64,000 nt of DNA from Bacillota bacterium (lineage in GTDB: Bacteria > Bacillota > Clostridia > Lachnospirales > Lachnospiraceae): contig JAEZMV010000002.1 in NCBI GenBank assembly GCA_023414875.1, positions 1-64,000 of the forward strand, read 5' to 3'. The notes beneath the pieces were generated by a model. The model was not told the origin of the DNA. It made no database searches and saw only the letters and a list, made by a program, of their open reading frames with translations. This document shows positions 45,030 to 53,666 of the stretch, in pieces; the first letter of the stretch is position 1; each line of letters starts with the position of its first letter. The position numbers and the translations under genes were made by a program.

Positions 45030-46264
45030 TGAATAGACACCTCCAAATCTGCTCCTGCAATCAGCTGTTTACAGGAAATAGGTATTTGTATCATTTCTGC
45101 GGGTAAGGCTTTTTTCTTTTTCACTGTTTTTATAATCTGATTATTCTGCTTTAATTGTATTTCACAATCCTTCATGGGCTTTTTCACACGGAAATACAGG
45201 ACGATATCCTTGGTCGCACTAATCCGCTGCGGTACTGTATAGCTAATGCTTTTATCTGTTTCTACTTTTAAATCGCATTTTGTAAGCTGCCTATCCTTAA
45301 TATAAGCGATCACTGCTTCCGCCATATTCTCAGCCTCTAAGGAAACAAAGTCTACTAAGTCATGTACCTGAAGGACATTACCCGCAGCAAAGATGCCCTC
45401 TACATTCGTCTGATAATTTTCATCAACAAAAGCACCCTTTGTTCTAGCATCAAGCTCAACGCCGGCATCTATTGATAACTCATTTTCCGGTATTAATCCA
45501 ACGGATAGAATTAATGTGTCACAGCTAAAATCCTTTTCTGTTCCCGGTATAGGATTAAAGCTATCATCAACCTGAGCAACAGTAATTCCTTCGATTCTGG
45601 CTCTTCCCTTTATATTTGTAATCGTATGGCTTAAATATAAGGGAATATTATAATCATTCAGACATTGTTCAATATTACGGGGAAGTCCGCTCGGATAGGG
45701 TTGTATTTCAAATACCGCCTTTACCTTGGCACCCTCAAGGGTCAATCTGCGTGCCATAATCATTCCGATATCTCCGGAACCAAGAATGACAACCTCTTTA
45801 CCTACCATCGTGTTATTAAGGTTCATATAGGCTTGTGCAACTCCCGCATTATATACTCCGGCCGGTCTGGTGCCCGGAATACTGATTGCTCCTCTGGTAC
45901 GCTCCCTACAGCCCATAGCAAGTATGACTGCTTTTGCCTGATATTCCAGGATACCCTTTGGAGAAGCAGCAACAACCTTCTTCTCTCCGGTAACATTAAT
46001 TACCGTAGCCTCTGTAATATAGGGAATATTAAGCTCCTCCACTTCATCAATAAAGCGCTGTGCGTATTCCGGACCACTTAAGGTTTCCCTAAACCTGGTA
46101 AGTCCAAAGCCCTCATGAATGCATTGTCTTAATATACCGCCAAGCTTCTTCTCTCTTTCGATGATTATTATGTTTGTTATTCCCTTTTTATATAGTGTAA
46201 CCGCGGCTGCAAGTCCTGCCGGTCCCCCACCGATAATAACTACATCCTTTGAAAGTGCTGACAT
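45023..46264 (-). CDS. NAD(P)/FAD-dependent oxidoreductase
   Basis: 413 aa. The FAD-binding dinucleotide fold is at the N-terminus (VVIIGGGPAGLAAAVTLYKKGI), a second NAD-binding GxGxxG lies in VVILGSGDIGMIMARRL, and the second FAD motif is GIFAAGNVLQVHDLVD. It resembles the HcnB/opine-dehydrogenase/thioredoxin-reductase-like subunit found with GlpA-type dehydrogenases and DUF1667. Its start overlaps the upstream oxidoreductase stop by one base (TAATG), indicating translational coupling. The complex's substrate is probably a 2-hydroxyacid or polyol, inferred from the neighbourhood only. Confidence 0.9.
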   Translation of the reverse strand: MSALSKDVVIIGGGPAGLAAAVTLYKKGITNIIIIEREKKLGGILRQCIHEGFGLTRFRETLSGPEYAQRFIDEVEELNIPYITEATVINVTGEKKVVAASPKGILEYQAKAVILAMGCRERTRGAISIPGTRPAGVYNAGVAQAYMNLNNTMVGKEVVILGSGDIGMIMARRLTLEGAKVKAVFEIQPYPSGLPRNIEQCLNDYNIPLYLSHTITNIKGRARIEGITVAQVDDSFNPIPGTEKDFSCDTLILSVGLIPENELSIDAGVELDARTKGAFVDENYQTNVEGIFAAGNVLQVHDLVDFVSLEAENMAEAVIAYIKDRQLTKCDLKVETDKSISYTVPQRISATKDIVLYFRVKKPMKDCEIQLKQNNQIIKTVKKKKALPAEMIQIPISCKQLIAGADLEVSIQC

Positions 46265-47718
46265 TAGCTTCTTACCCTCCCTGTAAACATGTTAGAGTCC
46301 TTTGCGCAAAATAGAACCTCAGTCTCTTTTTTACCTAATTCCTCTTCTATCAGTTTGGTTATTCTGGTCTCACAATAGCCGCCCTGGCACCTTCCCATGG
46401 TAGCTCGGGTACGGTTTTTCACGCTGGTTACTGTACAGACACCCAACGGATTGTGTATGGCCTGTAGGATCTCCGCTTTCGTGATTCGTTCACAGCGGCA
46501 GATGATTTCACCGTAATCCGGATCTTCTTCCACCAGCTTTTTCTGTGTTTCAAGGTCCTGCTCATGAAAGCGTATGACTCCCCTTCTTATGGGATTAAAG
46601 TCAGGATTAGGCTCTGGCTGCTCCTTCTCCATTAAGAACGAAACTGCTCGTCTTGCCAAGGGCAGCGCACTTGTCAAGCCAGGTGATTCAATCCCTACTA
46701 AATTAATCGTATTCGGTGCTTCCTCCCTTGCCTCACATACAAAGTCAAGGACTTCTCCGGTCTCCGGATTTATTCTCTTTGCACGAATTCCTGAAAAATT
46801 ACGAATAAAATAATCACGTTTGACGTATTTAAACATCTTTAATCCATCTTCAATCAACCCGTCCATTTGCTTCTTTGTCACTCCGTAATCATCAAAATCC
46901 TCAGTAACGTAGGAATCAGGGCCAATTAAAACATTACCGTGAACCGTAGGAGTTGCGTGTGTAGCAAAGCCACCCTTATCGTTGGGTGCAGGATAAACCG
47001 GTAGATTAAGATGCTTTCCGGCCTTTTTATCCAGTATGTAATACTCGCCTTTAAAGCCTCTTATTGTATAGCCGTCGATTCCCAGCATGGATGAAATTTC
47101 TGCACTATATAGCCCTGCGCAGTTTACAACCCATCTGGTTGTAAATACACGGCCTTCGGTTACTAATTCATAAACACCCTCCACACGGTTAATCTGAATT
47201 ACCTTACTGTCAAAATAAAAATCTGCTCCATTCATTTTTGCATTCTCAGCCAGTGCAATGGTATATGCCATAGGGTCTAAAATTCCCGAGTTTGGTGAAT
47301 ACATGGCAAACTCTCCGCCAGCACTAGGATCAATCTCCTGAAGCCTCTCTTTGCTGATCATCTCGAGGCCTACTGCTCCGTTTGCCTCACCAATTGCTTT
47401 AAATCGCTCCAGGTTCTTAGCATCCTTTTCTGTAAACCCAACAACCACTTTTCCAATTCTCTTAAAGGGTACATCCAGCTCCTTAGCTACACTGTCAAAT
47501 TCCTGATTTCCCTCAATACAGCACTGAGCCTTTAGGGATCCGGTTTTATAGGTAAAGCCTCCATGTAATACACCGGAATTTCTTCCTGAGCTGCCAAGAG
47601 CAACGTCCATTTCTTTTTCTAAAACACCTATTTTTAGTTTGTATCGTGACATTTCTCTTGCAACCGCACAACCAACAACACCGGCTCCAATAATCAAAAC
47701 ATCATATTCTGCTACCAT
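46264..47718 (-). CDS. FAD-dependent oxidoreductase with C-terminal [2Fe-2S] (BFD-like) domain
   Basis: 484 aa. The DAO/GlpA-type FAD domain begins VLIIGAGVVGCAVAREMSRYKLKIGVLEKE, with SGRNSGVLHGG typical of L-2-hydroxyacid or glycerol-3-phosphate dehydrogenases. Residues ~405-465 form a BFD-like iron-sulfur domain (IICRCERITKAEI...GRCQGGYCETRI) with four cysteines. It is the first gene of the three-gene operon and presumably the catalytic subunit that oxidises the substrate. A LysR gene is divergent from it at 47866 and is a natural regulator. Confidence 0.92.
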   Translation of the reverse strand: MVAEYDVLIIGAGVVGCAVAREMSRYKLKIGVLEKEMDVALGSSGRNSGVLHGGFTYKTGSLKAQCCIEGNQEFDSVAKELDVPFKRIGKVVVGFTEKDAKNLERFKAIGEANGAVGLEMISKERLQEIDPSAGGEFAMYSPNSGILDPMAYTIALAENAKMNGADFYFDSKVIQINRVEGVYELVTEGRVFTTRWVVNCAGLYSAEISSMLGIDGYTIRGFKGEYYILDKKAGKHLNLPVYPAPNDKGGFATHATPTVHGNVLIGPDSYVTEDFDDYGVTKKQMDGLIEDGLKMFKYVKRDYFIRNFSGIRAKRINPETGEVLDFVCEAREEAPNTINLVGIESPGLTSALPLARRAVSFLMEKEQPEPNPDFNPIRRGVIRFHEQDLETQKKLVEEDPDYGEIICRCERITKAEILQAIHNPLGVCTVTSVKNRTRATMGRCQGGYCETRITKLIEEELGKKETEVLFCAKDSNMFTGRVRS

Positions 47719-47865
47719 AAATAATTGTCCTTTCTTATAAGAGGTTATTTTAGAACTTGATTATTACTTTTATAAATATTATACTAAAATGACGTTTTAT
47801 TTTCTAATTCATTATAACTATTGCACTATAGGGAAAGACTATATAAAAAAAGTATGGAGATTATT

Positions 47866-48789
47866 ATGGATCTTAAATATTTACAATACATTATAGAAAT
47901 TGCTAACGAAAAGAATATATCAAAAGCAGCAAAAAAGCTTTATATTTCTCAACCCACCCTAAGCGTATATCTTACCAGGCTGGAAAACGAGATTGGCATT
48001 CCATTATTTGACCGAACCAAAAAAGAATTGCTTCCAACAGAGGCAGGAGCTTTGTATATCGCCACAGCAAAGCAAATGCTGGATCAAAAAGAGGTATTAT
48101 ATCAGAAGCTTTCTGTTCTGACAGCAAAATGTCCTGATCAAATTGCAATTGGATTTTTTCAAAACATTGCCGGTCATATGATTTCCTCTATCTATCCAAA
48201 GTTTGTGTCTAAATATCCGAATATACGAGTGGATTTTTCTGACGGAAGATATCATTATATTTATGAGGGCTTAATGAACCATCACCTTCAGCTTGCATTT
48301 ATTGCAATCGCTCATCAAGAACACCACGATTTATCCTATATTCATATTAAAAAGGAGGAATTCATATTAGCTGCTCCAAAATCAATTAATCTACCTATTG
48401 AATATCAGGGAGAAAAGGATGAGCTACCCTGTATTTCACTTAACAAGCTAACAAAGGCGAAGTTTATCCTTGCTACCAAAGATACCATTCGAAGAGAAAT
48501 TGAGAATGAGGTATTTCGACAGAATCAAATTACGCCCATCGTAAGTAATGAGGTTCATAATATTATGACTGCCATTAAACTAATCGAGGAAGGTAACGGT
48601 ATGGCAATTATTCCAAAGGGCTTTATGGATAAAAGCAGAAATATAAGTTATTACACCCTAGACTGCCCTCCCTGTTGGAAGATTGTTGCTGCTTATAAGA
48701 AGAATGCGGTAATAACCCCTGCTGTGCAAACCCTGATAGACCTTGCAAAGGAGTATTACCATACTCATTCTTCCTATATTGACACTTAA
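47866..48789 (+). CDS. LysR family transcriptional regulator
   Basis: 307 aa from ATG 47866, after GGAGA; the frame is open to 47821. The N-terminal winged HTH is MDLKYLQYIIEIANEKNISKAAKKLYISQPTLSVYLTRLENEIGIPLFDRT, followed by a LysR substrate-binding domain. LysR proteins usually control a divergent operon and themselves through a shared promoter; here the divergent FAD-oxidoreductase operon begins 147 bases away. The small-molecule effector is not evident. Confidence 0.93.
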   Translation: MDLKYLQYIIEIANEKNISKAAKKLYISQPTLSVYLTRLENEIGIPLFDRTKKELLPTEAGALYIATAKQMLDQKEVLYQKLSVLTAKCPDQIAIGFFQNIAGHMISSIYPKFVSKYPNIRVDFSDGRYHYIYEGLMNHHLQLAFIAIAHQEHHDLSYIHIKKEEFILAAPKSINLPIEYQGEKDELPCISLNKLTKAKFILATKDTIRREIENEVFRQNQITPIVSNEVHNIMTAIKLIEEGNGMAIIPKGFMDKSRNISYYTLDCPPCWKIVAAYKKNAVITPAVQTLIDLAKEYYHTHSSYIDT

Positions 48790-48937
48790 TATGAAACCAT
48801 TGTAACCATTTTTCCTATTCACTCTCACTTCAATCATGGAAAAGCGTGTTGTGAATGAGTGAGTTATTGCATCCCTTTTTTAATATTATTGTACAAATAA
48901 CGAAGGGTACAATTTAGGTGACCTTTTGACCTTCCAA

Positions 48938-49840
48938 TCATAATGTAAAATAATCCTTAACTAAATTTATAAATTCTTTTTCAGCTATGCTCAAATAACT
49001 TCCCTTTCGGTATGCAACTGCGATTTCCCATTTATTCGAATAAGGAAGCGAAAAATATACTACCTTATCGGATTCCTTGATATAGGACGAGGGCAAAATT
49101 GTACAGCCTAATCCCTGCTCTGCAATAGTAAGCAAGGTTTGGCATCGCAGGGATTCAATTAAAATATTAGGCGAAAAGCCTTCCATAGAAAAAAACTCAT
49201 CTACAACATCCCTCATTGTGGAACAGCGAGGAGCAAGTAAAAAGGGATCATTTCTGAATTTAGAAAGTGCTATAGTCGGATAAGAGCCTTGATATGAAGC
49301 CCCCAGGTATGCCAGAGGATGATTAGAGGGTACTGCCAGTACAAACTCCTCTTCGAGGATGTGAACAAACATATTACCCTCTTTATGCTGTGGTCTTACT
49401 GTTACAATACCTATATCTAAATCACCATTTTCTATATGTTTTAGCTGCTCCTTCACACTATGCTCAGTGGGAACTATTTTTATATCAGGATATCTGCTAT
49501 AGAACTTTGGGTAAATAGCAGAAAATATGGTTGCTCCTCTCTCCGGTAAGAGGCCCACTGATATCTTCCCTTTGATGATGTCTGCTAAATCATGAATTCT
49601 GCTGTAGGTCTCTTCCTTTATATGAATCATCTCCTTCGCATTTTTAACATATATCTCTCCTGCTTTTGTCAGTATCATATTTCTTTGCGTCCGTTGAAAA
49701 AGCTTTACACCCAGCTCTTTTTCTAGCTTAAGAAGCTGCTGGTTTAATGCAGATTGTGTAATATAAAGCTTCTTAGCCGCCTGATTGATACAGCTTTCTT
49801 CTGCAATTTTTATTATGTATTCCATCTGCCTGGTATCCAT
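48938..49840 (-). CDS. LysR family transcriptional regulator
   Basis: 300 aa with an N-terminal HTH (MDTRQMEYIIKIAEESCINQAAKKLYITQSALNQQLLKLEKELGVKLFQRTQRN) and the usual effector domain. It is divergent from the LarA-like gene at 50024, with 183 bases between starts, so it probably controls that gene. The sequence AATAACTAAGT upstream of it (49866-49876) recurs in a dyad upstream of the hydroxyacid dehydrogenase (61976-61986), hinting at a shared regulator. Confidence 0.93.
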   Translation of the reverse strand: MDTRQMEYIIKIAEESCINQAAKKLYITQSALNQQLLKLEKELGVKLFQRTQRNMILTKAGEIYVKNAKEMIHIKEETYSRIHDLADIIKGKISVGLLPERGATIFSAIYPKFYSRYPDIKIVPTEHSVKEQLKHIENGDLDIGIVTVRPQHKEGNMFVHILEEEFVLAVPSNHPLAYLGASYQGSYPTIALSKFRNDPFLLAPRCSTMRDVVDEFFSMEGFSPNILIESLRCQTLLTIAEQGLGCTILPSSYIKESDKVVYFSLPYSNKWEIAVAYRKGSYLSIAEKEFINLVKDYFTL

Positions 49841-50023
49841 ATACTATCCCCTTCTTAATTATAAGAATAACTAAGTCATATCTAAATTTAACAAATTTGA
49901 CTGGTGTATAGTAATAAACTAAAATATAAATAATAAAAACATACCTCTGCTATCTTGTAATCGTTAATTCACACAAAAATTTAAGCAATCCTAATAGGAA
50001 TAAAATAATAAGGAGCTAATAAT

Positions 50024-51340
50024 ATGAAAGTAGTTAAAAATGGTACTGTATCTGCTCTTTTGACAGATGTCCAAATTCCACGTATGTTTCACGCAAGACA
50101 AACCTTCCCCAAGCATTTCATTGCACCTGAGGAAATACCCTCAGTAGTTGAAAAAGAACTGTCACAGCCGCAATTTGCTTCCAGAATAAAAAGTGGGATG
50201 AATATTGCAATAACCGCCGGAAGTCGGGGTATTCGTAATGTTGATATCATTACAAAGGCTATTGTAGATTTTGTTAAATCAAAGGGTGCAAATCCATTTA
50301 TCGTCCCTGCGATGGGAAGTCACGGAGGTGCAAATGCACAGGGCCAGGTCGAGCTGCTTGCAGGTTATCATATTACTCCTGAAACAATGGGATGTCCGAT
50401 TAAGTCCTCAATGGAGGTCGTAGAGCTAGGTATCTCAGAGCTGGGACGCCCTGTTTATATGGATAGAAACGCCTACGAATCCGATGGCATCATTGTTTCC
50501 TGTCGGTTAAAGCCCCACAATGCCTTCCGAGGTCCCATAGAAAGCGGTCCCTGCAAAATGATGACTGTTGGTCTAGGAAAGCAAAAAGGAGCAGAGCAGG
50601 TGCATTCTGATGGAATGGATAAAATCGCAAAAAACATTCCTACCATGGCTAAGGTGGTACTGGAAAAAGCGCCAATTCTATTCGCTATTCCCTGTCTGGA
50701 AAATGCGTATGACGAAACCATGAAAATCGAAGCCATCCTACCGGAAAATATCCTGACCCGTGAAGTCGAGCTGCTAAAGCTAGCCTTTGAAAATATGCCC
50801 AAGATTTTGGTTGGTGAAGGAGATGTACTTATTGTTGATGAGATTGGTAAAAACTACAGCGGAACCGGAGTAGATCCTAATATTACGGGCACCTTTTCCA
50901 CACCCTATGCCAGCGGTGGTGTCAAGGTACAGCGTACCTGTTTTCTCAACCTTAGCGAAGCCTCCCACGGTAATGCACTTGGTGTGGGACTAGCCAGTGC
51001 CATCACAAAGAAGATCTTTGATGCAATGGACATCGAGATGGTCTATCCAAACTGTATTACCAGCACTGTCCTTTCTTCAGCTCGGATTCCCTGCGTGGTT
51101 TATGATGATAAGGAAGCCATAAAGATATGTATTCGCACCTGCAATGATATTGATAAAAGCAATGTGAAGGTCATTCGAATACCTAACAGTCTTCATATCA
51201 GTGAAATCATGCTGTCCGAAGCTTATTACGAAAGTGTAAAGGCCGGTAATTACCCCGGCCTTGAGGCGATTGACGAACCGGCTCCACTGGATTTTGATGA
51301 AGCTGATAATCTGATTACAAAATGTAAATTCAGTGTATAA
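50024..51340 (+). CDS. lactate racemase (LarA/DUF2088) family protein
   Basis: 438 aa, about the length of LarA. Residues that hold the nickel-pincer cofactor in LarA have counterparts at similar spacing: H100 (AMGSHGGAN), H165 (RLKPHNAF), K178 (ESGPCKMMTVG) and H194 (EQVHS). The N-terminal DUF2088 motif TAGSRGIRN is present. The family racemises or epimerises 2-hydroxyacids. The larB, larC and larE cofactor genes are not in the window, so they must be elsewhere or the protein works otherwise. The aldarate context suggests a sugar-acid or 2-hydroxyacid substrate. AAGGAG supports the start. Confidence 0.85.
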   Translation: MKVVKNGTVSALLTDVQIPRMFHARQTFPKHFIAPEEIPSVVEKELSQPQFASRIKSGMNIAITAGSRGIRNVDIITKAIVDFVKSKGANPFIVPAMGSHGGANAQGQVELLAGYHITPETMGCPIKSSMEVVELGISELGRPVYMDRNAYESDGIIVSCRLKPHNAFRGPIESGPCKMMTVGLGKQKGAEQVHSDGMDKIAKNIPTMAKVVLEKAPILFAIPCLENAYDETMKIEAILPENILTREVELLKLAFENMPKILVGEGDVLIVDEIGKNYSGTGVDPNITGTFSTPYASGGVKVQRTCFLNLSEASHGNALGVGLASAITKKIFDAMDIEMVYPNCITSTVLSSARIPCVVYDDKEAIKICIRTCNDIDKSNVKVIRIPNSLHISEIMLSEAYYESVKAGNYPGLEAIDEPAPLDFDEADNLITKCKFSV

Positions 51341-51412
51341 ACACTTTACTTGTAAGCTTTTTAGGATTAATCAATTGTCTTTATTATGAGCTCCTTACAT
51401 GTCATATATTAT

Positions 51413-51560
51413 TAGGTAATTGCTAAACTCTTAAGTTTGCTAAATATTATATACATTATTAAGCTTCGCAATTACCTACCTATATTATGAATGCCTATAA
51501 GAAAGCTTAATCCTGGCTGAAGGTTAACTCCCGGTCATGACTAAACTTTCTTAAGGCATT
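51413..51560. other. pair of long hairpins between convergent genes
   Basis: TAGGTAATTGC (51413-51423) pairs perfectly with GCAATTACCTA (51468-51478) across 44 bases. AATGCCTATAAGAAAG (51490-51505) pairs with CTTTCTTAAGGCATT (51546-51560) with one bulge. They may be terminators for the two converging genes or a small mobile or RNA element. Confidence 0.5.
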
Positions 51561-51602
51561 ATTTATTGCCAAATATTGTCTTCCATAAGCTATGGTACTT
51601 AT

Positions 51603-53516
51603 CTATACATTATATTTACTTGTTATACCGAGCTTTTTCATATGTCTCCATAAGGTTGTTTTACTGATACCAAGCTCTTCTGCTGCCAGCGTTCGGTTTC
51701 CGTCATATTTTTCTAAGGTTTCCGATATCTTAATCGCTTCTGGGTCTTTATAAATTACGATTTTTTCTTTACTGCTATTTTGTTGTCCAAGGATAGGATA
51801 TAGCTCCTCTAAAAGCTTTACTACATAAGCCTCATCAATAGATCTGTGACTCGCAGTTAATATCATTCTGTCACAGAAGCTTTCCAGCTGAATCAAATTT
51901 CCGTACCAGGGATATTCTAGTAATCGTTTTTTTGCTCCTGCTGTCAGCACGTGAAATCTCGAGTACATATCGCAGTACAGCTTCACATAATTATCAATTA
52001 GGTATTCCAGATCCTCAGGGCGGCTTCGTATAGGCTCAACATCGATCGTCAGACCGGATAACAGATAATATAGATCCTCACGGAATAGCCCCTGCTTAAC
52101 TAATATGCTGAGGTTTTTCGAGGTTGTTGCAATAATTTTAACATCAATACTCATGGTCCTTGCAATTTCATTTCTTATTAAGGATTTATATCGTATCATT
52201 TTATAAAGCTGGTATTGATTATTCAGACTCAGCTTATCAACTTCACTAAGCAATATCGTGCCATGATTTGCAGCAATTAACGCTCCCTGTTCCTTATCCT
52301 TTTCAGATTCCTTAGTATTACCGAACAGGACTTCAGTCTGCATTTCTTCACTAATACCAATGCAGTTGATTGATATGAAAGGACCATTTTTCCTCAGACT
52401 GTTGTTATGAATTCCCTGAGCAAATAGCTCCTTCTCCGTACCTATTTCTCCATATAGCAAAACAGGGCTGTTTGACTGTGCATAAACCTTTGCCAAAGCT
52501 ATGTTTTTCTGCATACCCTTCGATTTATGGGGAATATCCTCCAAGGTGCCCTGTGCTATATAACCATACAGATATCTTTCACGTAAGATATCCGCTTCTA
52601 CTTCCTTCATCTTTTTTATTTTATGACAGGTAAGAATTGCCCCATCGATTTGATTATCTACTTTAATCGGAGCAACGATGATTACAATTGCGTTTTTATT
52701 AACACGAATAAAGGTAGAATAGATTTCATTTCCTTCCTTCAGTGTCTCTTCCAGCTTTTCCTTGTCAATCTCCTTAAACACTTCGATTAATGGTTTTCCC
52801 TCAACCTCTGCAGAGTCCTTTTCCAGGATTTCCTCCATTATTTTATTGATTACTAAAATATTACCTTTCTGATCCATCCTAACAATCCCGCTAAAGGAAT
52901 AATCCAGTAAGGTTTCTATTTGTGCTACGCTTCTCTTATCAATATCTGCAACATACTTCATATTCTCAGCCATTTTAAAGGCTTCTCGTATGGAATCCTC
53001 TGTTGAGGATAAAAATAGGGAGGGAATACCCGCTCTGGATGCCGCCGTAATTGCATTATCGCCACCAATTACGATATCCAGGTTATCATTAATGGCCTGA
53101 TTGATTGCAACACTTAATTCATCAGGGTTAGATACGAAATAGGTACGGAGATCAATATCATAAATCTGATTGAAATGTGTCATATCACAGAACATATTAT
53201 TAAACCCGACAACACCTATAACCGGTCTGTTTTTCTTGGTTATCTTTTTTGCCCTGGTAATCAGTAAACCCATCTCCTGACCAGTCAATTGAATCTCAAC
53301 TACAGGAATGTTCGTATAATATTTTATTAGGGATGCCTGATATCCTCTGGCAATAATGATACTTGTGCCTCTGGCTAATGCGCTCCTTGCCTCACTGACT
53401 GCATCCGCTGATGCAACTACCTTCATATCCTTAATCGTATACTTTTCTGTAAGCAGTATATCATGTGCCTGATGGAGCATCTCTTCTCTAGGTACAAACA
53501 ATGCAATTTCTGACAT
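51603..53516 (-). CDS. PrpR-like enhancer-binding-type regulator lacking GAFTGA
   Basis: 637 aa. A PrpR-type N-terminal sensor domain (1-~185) is followed by a PAS domain (~195-310), an AAA+ domain of sigma-54-activator type (~325-555) and a Fis-type HTH (YDGNRTLAAEELGISKTTLWRHMKKLG). The AAA+ domain is degraded: Walker A reads YGEIGTEKE instead of GExGTGKE, Walker B reads TILLSEVDKLS without the Asp, and the GAFTGA loop that contacts sigma-54 is absent (LFGNTKESEKDKEQGALI). It probably controls the aldarate/TctABC operon without sigma-54 remodelling. AAAAGGAG supports the start. Confidence 0.88.
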   Translation of the reverse strand: MSEIALFVPREEMLHQAHDILLTEKYTIKDMKVVASADAVSEARSALARGTSIIIARGYQASLIKYYTNIPVVEIQLTGQEMGLLITRAKKITKKNRPVIGVVGFNNMFCDMTHFNQIYDIDLRTYFVSNPDELSVAINQAINDNLDIVIGGDNAITAASRAGIPSLFLSSTEDSIREAFKMAENMKYVADIDKRSVAQIETLLDYSFSGIVRMDQKGNILVINKIMEEILEKDSAEVEGKPLIEVFKEIDKEKLEETLKEGNEIYSTFIRVNKNAIVIIVAPIKVDNQIDGAILTCHKIKKMKEVEADILRERYLYGYIAQGTLEDIPHKSKGMQKNIALAKVYAQSNSPVLLYGEIGTEKELFAQGIHNNSLRKNGPFISINCIGISEEMQTEVLFGNTKESEKDKEQGALIAANHGTILLSEVDKLSLNNQYQLYKMIRYKSLIRNEIARTMSIDVKIIATTSKNLSILVKQGLFREDLYYLLSGLTIDVEPIRSRPEDLEYLIDNYVKLYCDMYSRFHVLTAGAKKRLLEYPWYGNLIQLESFCDRMILTASHRSIDEAYVVKLLEELYPILGQQNSSKEKIVIYKDPEAIKISETLEKYDGNRTLAAEELGISKTTLWRHMKKLGITSKYNV

Positions 53517-53586
53517 GATCAGCTCTCCTTTTACATAGGCTCTCAGTGCTTTTCACTTAACAGGACTTTCTTGTTATATGAAAAGA

Positions 53587-53632
53587 AAATATCATCAATA
53601 TCACGATTTTTCCTATGATATCAATGATATTT
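53587..53632. promoter_or_regulatory. dyad upstream of the PrpR-like gene
   Basis: AAATATCAT (53587-53595) is inverted as ATGATATTT (53624-53632), and ATATCATCAATATCA is an imperfect reverse complement of TGATATCAATGATAT within it. It lies between tctA and the regulator gene and may be an autoregulatory site. Confidence 0.35.
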
Positions 53633-53666
53633 CCTTATTTTATACTGTTTATACCAATGGTAACAA

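Noticed and set aside
45665..46081. 138-codon + strand frame inside the NAD/FAD oxidoreductase gene.
   Set aside because: Antisense to a gene with intact FAD- and NAD-binding motifs, with no family resemblance or start signal.
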